Both the position numbers and the translations under genes were made by a program. A stretch of DNA of 49,020 bases from Sulfitobacter sp. GTDB taxonomy: Bacteria > Pseudomonadota > Alphaproteobacteria > Rhodobacterales > Rhodobacteraceae. This document shows positions 38,616 to 47,485 of the stretch, piece after piece. The notes beneath the pieces are model-generated. The model did no database searches and was not told the DNA's origin. It saw only the letters and a program-made list of their open reading frames with translations. Each line of letters begins with the position of its first letter. Positions within the stretch are counted from its first letter, which is position 1. Location of the stretch: positions 1 to 49,020 of the forward strand of contig JABDKA010000198.1 of assembly GCA_013002405.1 (NCBI GenBank), written 5' to 3'.

Positions 38616-39470
38616 ATGAGCTTGGGACCATGTGAGATATTCGAGGTAGGCCCCCGCGACGGCCTGCAGAACGAGGCGCGCGAGATCCCGGTGTCCGAAA
38701 AGGTCGCTCTGATCGACAGGCTTAGCGACGCGGGCTTCCGCCGCATCGAATGCGCCTCCTTCGTGAGCCCCAAGTGGGTGCCGCAGATGGCTGGCTCGGC
38801 CGAGGTGCTGGCCGGGATCAGGCGGGGCGAGGGTGTGCGCTATGCCGCCCTTACGCCCAACATGCGCGGCTATGAGGATGCGCTGGCCGCCGGGGCGGAT
38901 GAGATCGCGGTCTTCGGATCGGCCTCGGAAGGCTTCAGCCAGAAGAACATCAATGCATCCATCGCGGAATCGCTGGAACGCTTTGCGCCGGTGATCGAGG
39001 AGGCGCGGCACAGGGACCTTCCGGTGCGGGGCTATGTCTCCTGCGCGGTGGAATGCCCCTACGACGGACCGGTTGCCCCTGCCGCAGTGGCGGAGGTGGC
39101 GGACAGGCTCTTTGCCATGGGTTGCTACGAGATTTCGCTGGGCGACACCATCGGCGCAGGCACGCCGGACAGTATCGCACGCATGCTTCTTGCCGTGCGG
39201 GACGTGGTGCCTGTGGGGCGCTTGGCGGGGCACTACCATGACACCAACGGCAGGGCGCTCGACAACATTGACGCCTCCCTGTCAATGGGGGTGCGGGTCT
39301 TTGATGCCGCCGTGGGGGGCTTGGGCGGTTGCCCCTATGCGCCCGGTGCTGCGGGCAACGTGGCGACGGAGGCGGTGAATGCCCATCTGACGGCCCTCGG
39401 GTACCAGACCGGGCTGGACCAGTCGGTGCTGGAAGAGGCGGCGGAGATGGCGCGCGCGATGCGGGGCTAG
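38616..39470 (+). CDS. Hydroxymethylglutaryl-CoA lyase
   Basis: Splits HMG-CoA into acetyl-CoA and acetoacetate, the final reaction of leucine degradation (LiuE/MvaB role). From the ATG at 38616, with a G-rich ribosome site, it has 284 residues. Active-site residues are all visible: VGPRDGLQNE with Arg14 and Asp15, metal ligands His207 and His209 in HYHDTNGRAL, and the signature GLGGCPYAPGAAGN with catalytic Cys239. The longer open frame upstream overlaps the GST gene and is not used. Confidence 0.95.
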   Translation: MSLGPCEIFEVGPRDGLQNEAREIPVSEKVALIDRLSDAGFRRIECASFVSPKWVPQMAGSAEVLAGIRRGEGVRYAALTPNMRGYEDALAAGADEIAVFGSASEGFSQKNINASIAESLERFAPVIEEARHRDLPVRGYVSCAVECPYDGPVAPAAVAEVADRLFAMGCYEISLGDTIGAGTPDSIARMLLAVRDVVPVGRLAGHYHDTNGRALDNIDASLSMGVRVFDAAVGGLGGCPYAPGAAGNVATEAVNAHLTALGYQTGLDQSVLEEAAEMARAMRG

Positions 39471-39476
39471 TTTCAG

Positions 39477-40259
39477 ATGTTTGAGACGATCAGGATTGAG
39501 ACCGATGAAAGGGGGGTGGCGACGCTCACCCTGAACCTGCCGGAGAAACACAATGCCATGTCGGCCCAGATGCTGGCCGATCTGACCGCTGCGGCGGCCG
39601 AGCTGGCGGCGGATGACGCGGTGCGCGTCGTAATCCTGACCGGGGCGGGCAAGTCCTTTTGCGCGGGCGGTGATCTGGGCTGGATGCGGGCGCAGCGGGA
39701 CATGGATGCCAGGACCCGCTCGGCCGAGGCGGGCAAACTCGCGACCATGCTGGGCGCGCTCAACCGTCTGCCCAAGCCATTGATTGGCATGCTCCAGGGC
39801 AATGCCTTTGGCGGCGGTGTCGGAATGGCCTCCGTCTGTGACGTGGCCATCGGGGTGGACAGCCTCAAGATGGGCTTTACCGAAACGCGGCTGGGCATTA
39901 TCCCGGCCACCATCGGGCCCTACGTGATCGCCCGCATGGGCGAGGGGCGCGCACGCCGGGTCTTTATGTCCGCCAGGCTTTTCGGCGCGGCGGAGGCGGT
40001 TGATCTGGGGCTTCTGGCGCGGGTTGTGCCCGCCGATGACCTTGAGGCCGCGATTGAGGCGGAGGTCGTCCCCTATCTCAGCTGCGCGCCAGGGGCCGTG
40101 GCGGCGGCCAAGAAACTGGCGCTGGATCTGGGCGGTGCCGCGACGGAGGAGGCGGTGGCCATGTCGATCACCGCCCTTGCGGCGCGTTGGGAGACAGAGG
40201 AGGCCGCCGAGGGGATCGGTGCCTTTTTCGACAAACGCAAGGCGGCCTGGATGGCCTGA
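39477..40259 (+). CDS. Enoyl-CoA hydratase/isomerase, likely methylglutaconyl-CoA hydratase
   Basis: Crotonase-fold enzyme of 260 residues that would hydrate 3-methylglutaconyl-CoA to HMG-CoA (LiuC role). The oxyanion-hole segments are GAGKSFCAGGDLGWM (about 54-68) and GNAFGGGVGMASVCDVAI (about 106-123), and the LGIIPATIGPYVIARMG stretch follows. The start is 6 bp after HMG-CoA lyase. Specificity is inferred because the pathway otherwise lacks this step; generic enoyl-CoA hydratase remains possible. Confidence 0.88.
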   Translation: MFETIRIETDERGVATLTLNLPEKHNAMSAQMLADLTAAAAELAADDAVRVVILTGAGKSFCAGGDLGWMRAQRDMDARTRSAEAGKLATMLGALNRLPKPLIGMLQGNAFGGGVGMASVCDVAIGVDSLKMGFTETRLGIIPATIGPYVIARMGEGRARRVFMSARLFGAAEAVDLGLLARVVPADDLEAAIEAEVVPYLSCAPGAVAAAKKLALDLGGAATEEAVAMSITALAARWETEEAAEGIGAFFDKRKAAWMA

Positions 40260-40271
40260 CCGCCGGTTCCG

Positions 40272-40940
40272 TCAAAACAGGATCGGAAGGCGCAGGGTGC
40301 CCCAAAGCACGTGCCAGAAGAGATAGTAGGCGAGCCGCAGCCCCATCATCGCGGCAAAACCGTAGCGGACGAAGAGCCAGACCTGCACGCCACTGATCAG
40401 GGCCACATTGCCGAAGACCAGCCATCCCTGCAGCGTTGTTCCCGCACCCAAGGCCGCCTGAAAAGCCGGTTCGGCAAGGACTGCGGGCAGGTAGGCCCAG
40501 GGCGAGGCGACCCTTGCCAACCTTGTAATGGCAAGGGCGGCGAGCGGTATCAGGTGGAAAACGACCTCTGCAACCAGAGCAATGGCGAAGTAGAACAGCA
40601 ATGCCCCTGGCAGCGGGACGTTCATGTGCTTGGGGAACGCAATCGTGAGATCAATCGCGACCGGCGGCAGGGTCAGAAGCGCGGCGAGACCGAGGAGAAT
40701 GAGGAGGTGCCGCCCTTCAAGCGTTTGCGCCTGAGACAGCAGGCGGCCCTTGATCACGACAAGCAGCGGAAGGCCGAAGAGGGCGGAGAAGAACACAATC
40801 GGCAGCAAGGGCCAGGCCCCAATGCCGGGCAAGGGCGCGTCCGCGACCGTCAATGCAAACAGGGTCGCACAAACACAGGCCGCTGCCGCAAGGATGAAGT
40901 AGCTGCGATGCTGGCCAAGGGGTGTATCAGGTATGCCCAT
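40272..40940 (-). CDS. Polytopic membrane protein, possibly CPBP/CAAX-protease related
   Basis: I do not recognise the family with confidence. From the ATG at 40940 (MGIPDTPLGQ) the protein has 222 residues; an ATG at 40985 is also possible. About seven hydrophobic segments are visible. The stretches AEVVFHLIPLAAL and RLAYYLFWHVLWG resemble the Glu-motif helix and a late His-containing helix of CPBP intramembrane proteases, but the canonical EExxxR motif is not complete. It is convergent to the leucine operon with a 12-bp gap. Confidence 0.6.
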   Translation of the reverse strand: MGIPDTPLGQHRSYFILAAAACVCATLFALTVADAPLPGIGAWPLLPIVFFSALFGLPLLVVIKGRLLSQAQTLEGRHLLILLGLAALLTLPPVAIDLTIAFPKHMNVPLPGALLFYFAIALVAEVVFHLIPLAALAITRLARVASPWAYLPAVLAEPAFQAALGAGTTLQGWLVFGNVALISGVQVWLFVRYGFAAMMGLRLAYYLFWHVLWGTLRLPILF

Positions 40941-41119
40941 TCCCGCAGGATATGAATACGGCAGACACCTTGTCTTGAGCCGCATCAAGCGAGGCCCGGC
41001 CCAACGCGACATCGACAGGACAAAGGGGCGACACCCCTCACATACCCCGCGCCCTTGCGGCCATCACCACAATGCGCGCAAGGTAGCACACGACGGCACC
41101 GCAAAGGCAAAGACACCCT

Positions 41120-42094
41120 GTGACACCTCTCTCAAGGCTCTTCTCCCCCCGTGAGGTTTCCCGGACCGGTGACGACAGCGCCGCCTCTTCCATCCGGGCC
41201 TATGTCTGGCGGATGACCGGCTGGCACCAGGTGGCGACCTGCGCCATCGCGGTGGTGGTGGCCGCCCTCAACCTCGCCCCCATCGAACTGCAGCGCCGCA
41301 TCGTCAACGAGGTGGTGGAGACGCAGAATGTTCCGCTGCTGGTCCAATTCGCCTTGGCCTATCTGGCGGTGATCCTGCTTCACCAGATCGTCAAGTTTGG
41401 CCTGCGGATGTATCAGGTCTGGCTGACGGAAAGCACCAACAGGTACACCCGGGACCACCTTCTGCGCCTTTACGGCAGCCACGTAGAGGAGGACAGCGAC
41501 GGGGAGGGGCGCGTCGTCTCGATCATCGGGTCAGAGGTCGAGAAGCTGGGCGGCTTCGTGGGCGAGGCCATCTCGCAGGCCTGCGCGAACATCGCACTTT
41601 TGCTGGGGGTGCTGATTTACATGTTCCTGGTGGAGCCGACGATCGCGCTCTTTGCCCTGGCCTTCATGGTGCCGCAGATCCTGGTCACACCGCTCATGCA
41701 GCGCAAGCTGAACGACCTGGTAGAGGAGCGGGTCAAGTACGTGCGCACCCTCGGTGATCGCGTGTCAACGATGGATGAAGCCGTCGCGGAGGAAGGGCCC
41801 AAGATCCTTGAGCGTATCTACAACAACCGGATCCGCTTCAACCTCTTGAAATTCGCGCTGAAAAGCGCGCTGAACCTCACCAATGCGCTGGGGCCCCTGT
41901 CGGTCCTTTTCTACGGTGGCTACCTGGTGATGATCGGTGAAACGCAGGTTGGCGTCATCGTGGCCTTCATTTCCGGATTTGAGAGGATCAGCGGGCCGGT
42001 GCGGGAACTGGTCAGTTTCTACCGTGTGACCGAACAGGCCCGTGTCCAGCACGACATGGTGGCGCGCTGGATGGGAAAGGTTATCAAAGACTGA
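41120..42094 (+). CDS. ABC exporter-type transmembrane domain protein without an ATPase domain
   Basis: The 324-residue protein looks like the six-helix membrane domain of a type-I (ABC_membrane) exporter. Membrane segments lie near 36-55, 72-92, 153-171, 173-191, 252-272 and 277-290. Coupling-helix-like regions are GEGRVVSIIGSEVEKLGG and VEERVKYVRTLGDRVSTMDE. It ends at VARWMGK, where the linker to the nucleotide-binding domain would begin, and no ATPase gene follows: the next gene lies on the other strand. The start is a GTG. It may be a stand-alone half, a truncated remnant, or it may pair with an ATPase encoded elsewhere. Confidence 0.75.
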   Translation: MTPLSRLFSPREVSRTGDDSAASSIRAYVWRMTGWHQVATCAIAVVVAALNLAPIELQRRIVNEVVETQNVPLLVQFALAYLAVILLHQIVKFGLRMYQVWLTESTNRYTRDHLLRLYGSHVEEDSDGEGRVVSIIGSEVEKLGGFVGEAISQACANIALLLGVLIYMFLVEPTIALFALAFMVPQILVTPLMQRKLNDLVEERVKYVRTLGDRVSTMDEAVAEEGPKILERIYNNRIRFNLLKFALKSALNLTNALGPLSVLFYGGYLVMIGETQVGVIVAFISGFERISGPVRELVSFYRVTEQARVQHDMVARWMGKVIKD

Positions 42095-42106
42095 AGGCTG
42101 CAGCCG

Positions 42107-42490
42107 TCAGTCCGCCTCCTTGCCGGAGGCAAGCCAGGCTTCGGCGGCGTCGGTTTCCTCCAGCGTCCAGGCCTTGATGTCGATGCCCGGAAAGACCGCC
42201 CCTTCGACCTCGGCCGCCTTTCGCAGCCAGCCGGTGTCGCTCAGTACCGCGCAGCGATCAAACTTGCCCAGAAGACCAAAGAGCTTGGGCAGATGCGTGA
42301 ATTCCACGCCAAGCGCGCCGAGGGTCGGCACGGCGAAATCCCGGATCGTGTAAAGCATCTGGCCCTTTTCGACGCCTTCGGACAGCCGGATCAGTTCGTC
42401 CAGCCCGTGGCGCATCGAGTCGCTGTCAAGGGCACCGCTGAGTTCGATATCAATCCGGTTCGCACCGGGTTTCGTTACTTTGAGCATCAT
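42107..42490 (-). CDS. SpoIIAA-like (STAS-like fold) protein
   Basis: Small cytosolic protein of the SpoIIAA-like family (PF11964-type), 127 residues from the ATG at 42490. A strong AGGAGG site at 42493-42498 decides this start over the longer frame. The pattern of alternating strands and helices, DIELSGALDSDSMRHGLDEL near the start and FGLLGKFDRCAVLSDTGWLR in the middle, fits. Homologues have no defined function. It is convergent to the ABC membrane-domain gene and divergent from nuoA. Confidence 0.8.
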   Translation of the reverse strand: MMLKVTKPGANRIDIELSGALDSDSMRHGLDELIRLSEGVEKGQMLYTIRDFAVPTLGALGVEFTHLPKLFGLLGKFDRCAVLSDTGWLRKAAEVEGAVFPGIDIKAWTLEETDAAEAWLASGKEAD

Positions 42491-42659
42491 AGCCTCCTGT
42501 TCTCTTTGCTGGCACCTTAGTCCGCCGCGCCGGGGCATTCATTGACGGATATCAAGCACCCCCGAAAGGCCCCAAGAAGTCTCCGCTCCGGGCCCGTGCG
42601 GGCATTTGTCACGGGGGTCAGAAAGTCCCCGTGCGACACCTTTCCCGCGCCGCCCGCCG

Positions 42660-42688
42660 TTGACCCTGACCCCGCCAGGCGCTAGACC
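42660..42688 (+). promoter_or_regulatory. Candidate promoter of the nuo operon
   Basis: TTGACC (42660-42665), a 17-bp spacer, then TAGACC (42683-42688), 67 bp before the nuoA start. It is the best -35/-10 pair I could find in the 265-bp divergent gap. Confidence 0.4.
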
Positions 42689-42755
42689 GACTTTACGTCT
42701 GATGCCCCGCATGCCAGCACAGCCAGCACGCATGCCCAGCCAAAAGGAGCCTCCC

Positions 42756-43121
42756 TTGGACGAGATGCTGCGGGAATACCTTCCGATCCTTGTTTTCCTG
42801 GCCGTTGCGGTGGGTTTCGGGGTTATTCTGATCCTCGCTGCGGTGATCGTGGCAGTCCGCAATCCGGACCCCGAAAAGGTTTCGGCCTACGAATGCGGTT
42901 TCAACGCCTTCGATGACGCGCGGATGAAATTTGACGTGCGCTTCTATCTGGTGTCGATCCTCTTCATCATCTTCGATCTGGAAATTGCCTTCCTCTTCCC
43001 TTGGGCGGTGGCCTTCAAGGACATATCTATGGTCGGCTTCTGGTCGATGATGGTGTTCCTTGCCGTTCTGACGGCCGGATTTGCGTACGAGTGGAAGAAG
43101 GGGGCACTGGAATGGCAGTGA
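42756..43121 (+). CDS. nuoA: NADH-quinone oxidoreductase subunit A
   Basis: Small membrane subunit of respiratory complex I, 121 residues with three membrane helices. The conserved loop [22 protein letters not shown] is a signature, seen here with the cysteine and acidic residues intact. I choose TTG at 42756 because AAGGAG (42744-42749) is six bases upstream; ATG at 42765 would be 15 bases away. The last ten bases overlap nuoB. First gene of the operon. Confidence 0.93.
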   Translation: MDEMLREYLPILVFLAVAVGFGVILILAAVIVAVRNPDPEKVSAYECGFNAFDDARMKFDVRFYLVSILFIIFDLEIAFLFPWAVAFKDISMVGFWSMMVFLAVLTAGFAYEWKKGALEWQ

Positions 43122-43648
43122 CACAAGCGGGCGGATATACCGCCGCACCTGACCGCGATGTGGCGACACAGGAACTGAACGCCCATCTGCAGGACAAGGG
43201 ATTTCTGGTCACTTCCTCAGCGGATGTGATCAACTGGGCCCGTACCGGGTCTTTGCACTGGATGACCTTTGGTCTGGCTTGCTGTGCGGTGGAGATGATG
43301 CACACCTCCATGCCGCGCTACGATCTGGAGCGTTTCGGGACAGCGCCGCGCGCTTCCCCGCGCCAGTCGGACCTGATGATTGTCGCGGGTACCCTGACGA
43401 ACAAGATGGCGCCCGCACTCCGCAAGGTCTACGACCAGATGCCGGAGCCGCGTTACGTTATCTCCATGGGCTCCTGCGCCAACGGTGGCGGCTACTATCA
43501 CTACAGCTACTCGGTCGTGCGCGGCTGTGACCGGATCGTGCCGGTGGACATCTATGTGCCCGGCTGCCCGCCGACGGCGGAGGCACTGCTTTACGGTATC
43601 CTGCAATTGCAGAAGAAGATGCGCCGAACCGGAACGATCGTGCGCTGA
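43112..43648 (+). CDS. nuoB: NADH-quinone oxidoreductase subunit B
   Basis: Carries the terminal [4Fe-4S] cluster N2 that reduces quinone. The 178-residue protein has the ligands Cys57-Cys58 ([10 protein letters not shown]), Cys122 (MGSCANGGG) and Cys152 ([10 protein letters not shown]). The start at 43112 lies within the last codons of nuoA, giving a 10-bp overlap. The size equals that of Rhodobacter NuoB. Confidence 0.96.
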   Translation: MAVTQAGGYTAAPDRDVATQELNAHLQDKGFLVTSSADVINWARTGSLHWMTFGLACCAVEMMHTSMPRYDLERFGTAPRASPRQSDLMIVAGTLTNKMAPALRKVYDQMPEPRYVISMGSCANGGGYYHYSYSVVRGCDRIVPVDIYVPGCPPTAEALLYGILQLQKKMRRTGTIVR

Positions 43649-43670
43649 GGCGCGGGAAAGAGGATTTGGG

Positions 43671-44279
43671 ATGAGCGAGCAACTCCAAGAACTTGGCGCC
43701 TATATCGAGGCCAAGCGCCCCGATTGCGTGCTCTCCTGGGATGTGACCCGGGGTGAACTGAACGCCGATGTGACCCTGGCAAATATCGCCGGGTTGATTG
43801 AATTTCTGAAGGGTGATGCGACCTGCCGGTTCTCGACCCTGGTGGATATCACGGCGGTGGACTACCCCGGCCGGGCCAAGCGCTTCGACGTGGTCTATCA
43901 CCTTCTGTCGATGTACCAGAACCACCGCATCCGCCTGCGCGTGGCGGTGCGGGAAAAGGACATGGTCCCCTCGCTGACCGGTGTTCACCCCTCGGCCAAC
44001 TGGTTCGAGCGTGAGATCTTTGACATGTTCGGCATCCTCTTTTCGGGTCATCCGGACCTGCGGCGGATCCTCACGGACTACGGTTTTCGCGGCTACCCGC
44101 TGCGCAAGGATTTCCCGACTACGGGCTATACCGAAGTCCGCTATGACGAGGCGCAAAAGCGCGTGGTCTATGAGCCGGTGAAACTGGTTCAGGAATACCG
44201 GCAGTTCGATTTCCTCAGCCCATGGGAAGGGGCCGAATATATCCTGCCGGGTGACGACAAGGCGGAGGATGCCAAGTAA
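43671..44279 (+). CDS. nuoC: NADH-quinone oxidoreductase subunit C
   Basis: Peripheral-arm subunit (30-kDa type) next to the quinone site, 202 residues. The signature [19 protein letters not shown] (about 104-122) and the following [20 protein letters not shown] are intact. Unlike E. coli, nuoC and nuoD are separate genes, the alphaproteobacterial and mitochondrial arrangement. The stop overlaps the next small ORF as TAATG. Confidence 0.95.
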   Translation: MSEQLQELGAYIEAKRPDCVLSWDVTRGELNADVTLANIAGLIEFLKGDATCRFSTLVDITAVDYPGRAKRFDVVYHLLSMYQNHRIRLRVAVREKDMVPSLTGVHPSANWFEREIFDMFGILFSGHPDLRRILTDYGFRGYPLRKDFPTTGYTEVRYDEAQKRVVYEPVKLVQEYRQFDFLSPWEGAEYILPGDDKAEDAK

Positions 44280-44452
44280 TGGGTGGTTTCTGGTGGCTCA
44301 TCCTCTCGGCCCTGACCGCAATTCCGATGCTGAAGCTGCTGCCCTTCTTCGGCATCAACAAATACTGGGCTCTGGCCTGTGTGGTGCCCTTCGGCACCAT
44401 CGCCCTTCTTTGGTGGATGGGCCTGAAGCTGCAAGAACTGGAGAAGCTCTGA
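44279..44452 (+). CDS. Small two-helix membrane protein inside the nuo operon
   Basis: A 57-residue [23 protein letters not shown] onward, ending ...KLQELEKL. Two hydrophobic stretches (about 4-20 and 30-48) predict a membrane hairpin. It starts in a TAATG overlap with nuoC and is 1 bp from the next small ORF. Extra unidentified ORFs between nuo genes are known in the Rhodobacter capsulatus operon, so this may be one of them. Function unknown. Confidence 0.6.
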   Translation: MGGFWWLILSALTAIPMLKLLPFFGINKYWALACVVPFGTIALLWWMGLKLQELEKL

Positions 44453-44453
44453 T

Positions 44454-44576
44454 ATGATCGCCTTTCTCGAAGAACTGATGGCCAAGCTGTTCGGCACGAA
44501 GGAAGCGCAGCCCATCCCGGTGCGGGCCGACGATGACCGGCGTCCGAAAGACCGCCAGTTGAAAGGGCGCAGATGA
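44454..44576 (+). CDS. Very small ORF between nuoC and nuoD
   Basis: A 40-residue ORF beginning [20 protein letters not shown] and ending in a strongly basic tail ([12 protein letters not shown]). It begins 1 bp after the 57-residue ORF and overlaps nuoD by ATGA. Tight packing supports translation; it may act mainly as a coupling leader for nuoD. I recognise no family. Confidence 0.45.
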   Translation: MIAFLEELMAKLFGTKEAQPIPVRADDDRRPKDRQLKGRR

Positions 44577-45817
44577 TGGACGGCGACATTCGCGTAAACA
44601 CCTACGACGACGGCTCAACCGACTTCGAGACCGGCGAACAGCGGATCCGTAACTTCAACATCAACTTCGGGCCTCAGCACCCGGCGGCCCACGGTGTGTT
44701 GCGTCTGGTGCTTGAGCTGGACGGTGAGATCGTGGAGCGGTGCGATCCGCACATCGGTCTTCTGCACCGCGGTACCGAAAAGCTGATGGAAAGCCGGACC
44801 TACCTGCAGAACCTGCCCTATTTCGACCGGCTCGACTATGTCAGCCCGATGAACCAGGAACACGCCTGGTGCCTTGCCATCGAAAAGCTGACCGGCACCG
44901 AGGTGCCGCGCCGCGCCTCCCTGATCCGGGTGCTTTACTGCGAGATCGGGCGCGTCCTGAACCACCTTCTGAACGTCACCACGCAGGCCCTTGACGTGGG
45001 TGCTCTGACGCCCCCGCTCTGGGGCTTCGAGGAACGTGAAAAGCTGATGATCTTCTACGAGCGGGCCTGCGGTGCGCGCCTGCACGCGGCCTACTTTCGG
45101 CCCGGTGGCGTGCATCAGGATCTGCCCGACGACCTGATCGACGACATCGAAGCCTGGTGCAAGACCTTCCCGGCGGTGCTTGATGATATTGACGGCCTGC
45201 TGACGGAGAACCGGATCTTCAAGCAGCGCAACGTCGATATCGGGGTGGTCACCGAGGATGATATTCTGGAATGGGGATTCTCCGGCGTCATGGTCCGGGG
45301 CTCCGGCCTGGCCTGGGATCTGCGCCGCGCGCAGCCCTACGAATGTTACGATGAGTTCGACTTTCAGGTGCCTATTGGCAAGAACGGCGACTGCTTTGAC
45401 CGCTATCTTGTGCGCATGGAAGAGATGCGCCAGTCCGTTCACATCATCGAGCAGGCGATCGTTAAGCTGCGCGCGCCCGAAGGGAAGGGCGACATCCTGG
45501 CACGTGGCAAGATCACACCGCCCAGCCGCTCTGACATGAAGACGGACATGGAAAGCCTGATCCACCACTTCAAGCTCTATACCGAAGGCTTCCACGTGCC
45601 CGAAGGGGAGGTTTACTGCGCGGTCGAGGCCCCCAAGGGGGAATTCGGCGTCTACCTAGTGGCCGATGGTTCCAACAAGCCCTACCGCACCAAGCTGCGC
45701 GCACCGGGGTTCCTGCACCTGCAGGCGATGGATCACATGTCCAAGGGGCATCAGTTGGCCGACGTGGCGGCGATCATCGGTACGATGGACGTGGTCTTTG
45801 GAGAGATCGACAGATAA
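44573..45817 (+). CDS. nuoD: NADH-quinone oxidoreductase subunit D
   Basis: 49-kDa subunit of complex I that forms the quinone-binding cavity with NuoB, 414 residues. Conserved stretches include [20 protein letters not shown] with the quinone-site His-rich loop, [32 protein letters not shown], and the C-terminal DVVFGEIDR. The start MMDGDI lies in a 4-bp overlap with the preceding small ORF. Confidence 0.96.
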   Translation: MMDGDIRVNTYDDGSTDFETGEQRIRNFNINFGPQHPAAHGVLRLVLELDGEIVERCDPHIGLLHRGTEKLMESRTYLQNLPYFDRLDYVSPMNQEHAWCLAIEKLTGTEVPRRASLIRVLYCEIGRVLNHLLNVTTQALDVGALTPPLWGFEEREKLMIFYERACGARLHAAYFRPGGVHQDLPDDLIDDIEAWCKTFPAVLDDIDGLLTENRIFKQRNVDIGVVTEDDILEWGFSGVMVRGSGLAWDLRRAQPYECYDEFDFQVPIGKNGDCFDRYLVRMEEMRQSVHIIEQAIVKLRAPEGKGDILARGKITPPSRSDMKTDMESLIHHFKLYTEGFHVPEGEVYCAVEAPKGEFGVYLVADGSNKPYRTKLRAPGFLHLQAMDHMSKGHQLADVAAIIGTMDVVFGEIDR

Positions 45818-45820
45818 CAG

Positions 45821-45846
45821 AGGCCCGGACGTCTCCGGGCCTTTCG
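45821..45846 (+). terminator. Hairpin after nuoD, possible partial terminator
   Basis: Perfect 9-bp stem AGGCCCGGA/TCCGGGCCT (45821-45829 with 45834-45842), CGTC loop, then TTC. It lies 3 bp after the nuoD stop but within the operon, and the T tract is short, so it may act as an attenuator or an mRNA stabiliser. Confidence 0.5.
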
Positions 45847-45898
45847 GAGAGTTCCGCACTGGTCACGCTGCGACGAAACAAAAAGGGAGGAAATAGCG

Positions 45899-46174
45899 AT
45901 GCTTAAATCTGTTTTGTTTTCAACCAGTCTTGTCTTTGTCGGTGCAACCAGCGCTGTTGCCCAACCGAAAAACCACATCGGTCAGCCGCTGGCCGAGATC
46001 ATGATCGAAAATGGCTGCATCATGCCCGAAGAAGAGGCCGCCGCCGCGTTGAAGGCCAAGGGTTACGGCATCAGCGACCTGCAGGCGCAGGCCACAGCAC
46101 TATACAACGGACGCTACCTGGGCTCGACCCCGGACAATAAATGGCGTCTTCAGAATTGGGATCCTTGTCACTAA
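45899..46174 (+). CDS. Small secreted protein inside the nuo operon
   Basis: A 91-residue protein with a signal peptide ([20 protein letters not shown]) and a likely cleavage after AVA near residue 22. The mature part has two cysteines (Cys40 and Cys90) that could form a disulfide, and the motif [21 protein letters not shown]. Strong GGGAGG site at 45885-45890. It overlaps nuoE by TAATG. Unknown function; its coupling to cytoplasmic complex I subunits is unexpected for a periplasmic protein. Confidence 0.7.
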   Translation: MLKSVLFSTSLVFVGATSAVAQPKNHIGQPLAEIMIENGCIMPEEEAAAALKAKGYGISDLQAQATALYNGRYLGSTPDNKWRLQNWDPCH

Positions 46175-47457
46175 TGCTACGACGCCTCCACCCCGAACAG
46201 CCCGACAGCTTCGCCTTTACCCCCGCCAATCAGGAGTGGGCCGAGGCCCAGATCACCAAGTTTCCCGAAGGCCGTCAGGCCAGCGCCATCATCCCGCTTC
46301 TGTGGCGCGCGCAGGAACAGGAAGGCTGGCTGACCCGTCCCGCGATCGAGCATGTGAGCGAGATGCTTGGCATGGCCTATATCCGGGGTCTTGAGGTGGC
46401 TACGTTCTACTTCATGTTTCAGCTCCAACCGGTTGGTTCTGTTGCACATATTCAGATCTGCGGCACCACCACCTGCATGATTTGCGGTGCCGAGGATCTG
46501 GTCGCGATCTGCCGCGAAAAGATTGCGGATCGTCCGCACGAGTTGTCGGCCGATGGCAAGTTTTCCTGGGAAGAGGTGGAATGCCTCGGGGCCTGTGCCA
46601 ACGCGCCCATGGCGCAGATCGGCAAGGACTATTACGAGGACCTGACCGCCGACAAGCTGCGGGAATTGCTCGATCGGCTTGCCGCAGGGGAGGTGCCCAC
46701 ACCGGGGCCGCAGAACGGGCGCTACGCGTCAGAGCCGCTTGCAGGCCTGACCAGCCTCAAGGATCAGGACAGCGGCCATACCCAGTACAACGCGAGCGCG
46801 CAGCTTGCCGTGGATATCGGCGATACCGTCAAGCGGATTGACGGGACCGAGGTGCCACTGCTGACCCCCTGGATCGGCAAGGGTGCGAACAAGGACGCGC
46901 CGCCCGCTGGCACGGCGGTGAAACGGGATCCAAAAATGGCTCCCGAGGGTCCTGACGGTAAGCCCGGCGGGCGTTCCGCCGCAGCCAAAGCAGCACCACG
47001 GGATGTCGGCGAAGCCTCGGACAAGCGAAGCGAGGTTTCAGGAGAAGCCCCTGAGGCAGTGGCCAAGGCCAAACCGCCCTTGGGCGAGGTCTCCGGCGGC
47101 AAGGACGCCACAAAGAAAAAGCCCGCCAAGAAGGCGGAAAAGGCCCCTGCCGACCCCGGTCGCAAGCCCAGCACGCTTGAAACACCGCGCGATGGCGGAG
47201 CTGACGATCTGAAAATGATCAAGGGTGTAGGCCCGAAGTTGGAAAAGATGCTAAACAATATGGGATTTTACCATTTCGACCAGATTGCCAAGTGGGGCAA
47301 AGATGAGGTCGCCTGGGTGGATCAGAACCTGGAAGGGTTCAAAGGCCGTGTGACCCGCGACAGCTGGGTGGATCAGGCGGTCAAACTGGCGGCGGGCGAA
47401 GAGACCGAATTCTCGGCACGGGCCAGTAAGAACGGAACAAACAAGGACCGGGACTGA
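46174..47457 (+). CDS. nuoE: NADH-quinone oxidoreductase subunit E with long C-terminal extension
   Basis: 24-kDa-type subunit holding the [2Fe-2S] cluster N1a. The protein is 427 residues, whereas most NuoE proteins have about 160-240. Residues 1-175 form the thioredoxin-like core with ligands Cys96, Cys101 (CGTTTC) and Cys137, Cys141 (CLGAC). Residues about 185-335 are a Pro/Ala/Lys-rich linker. Residues about 340-418 form a helix-hairpin-helix-like domain containing [19 protein letters not shown] and YHFDQIAKW. The same domain ends the next protein. Extended NuoE is known in Rhodobacter, so this is a lineage trait and not an error. The start ATG overlaps the upstream stop. Confidence 0.94.
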   Translation: MLRRLHPEQPDSFAFTPANQEWAEAQITKFPEGRQASAIIPLLWRAQEQEGWLTRPAIEHVSEMLGMAYIRGLEVATFYFMFQLQPVGSVAHIQICGTTTCMICGAEDLVAICREKIADRPHELSADGKFSWEEVECLGACANAPMAQIGKDYYEDLTADKLRELLDRLAAGEVPTPGPQNGRYASEPLAGLTSLKDQDSGHTQYNASAQLAVDIGDTVKRIDGTEVPLLTPWIGKGANKDAPPAGTAVKRDPKMAPEGPDGKPGGRSAAAKAAPRDVGEASDKRSEVSGEAPEAVAKAKPPLGEVSGGKDATKKKPAKKAEKAPADPGRKPSTLETPRDGGADDLKMIKGVGPKLEKMLNNMGFYHFDQIAKWGKDEVAWVDQNLEGFKGRVTRDSWVDQAVKLAAGEETEFSARASKNGTNKDRD

Positions 47458-47464
47458 TCCCGGT
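47447..47464 (+). other. Hairpin with the nuoE stop codon in its loop
   Basis: ACCGGGA (47447-47453), loop CTGA, TCCCGGT (47458-47464): a perfect 7-bp stem with the TGA stop inside the loop. No T tract follows, so it is not a simple terminator. Confidence 0.4.
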
Positions 47465-47485
47465 CAACGGGAGAGGATTTGAACT

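Noticed and set aside
46174-47457. Frameshift or fusion artefact as the cause of the long NuoE
   Set aside because: The frame is continuous, the tail has its own conserved domain, a normal stop and gene follow, and long NuoE proteins are known in Rhodobacter.
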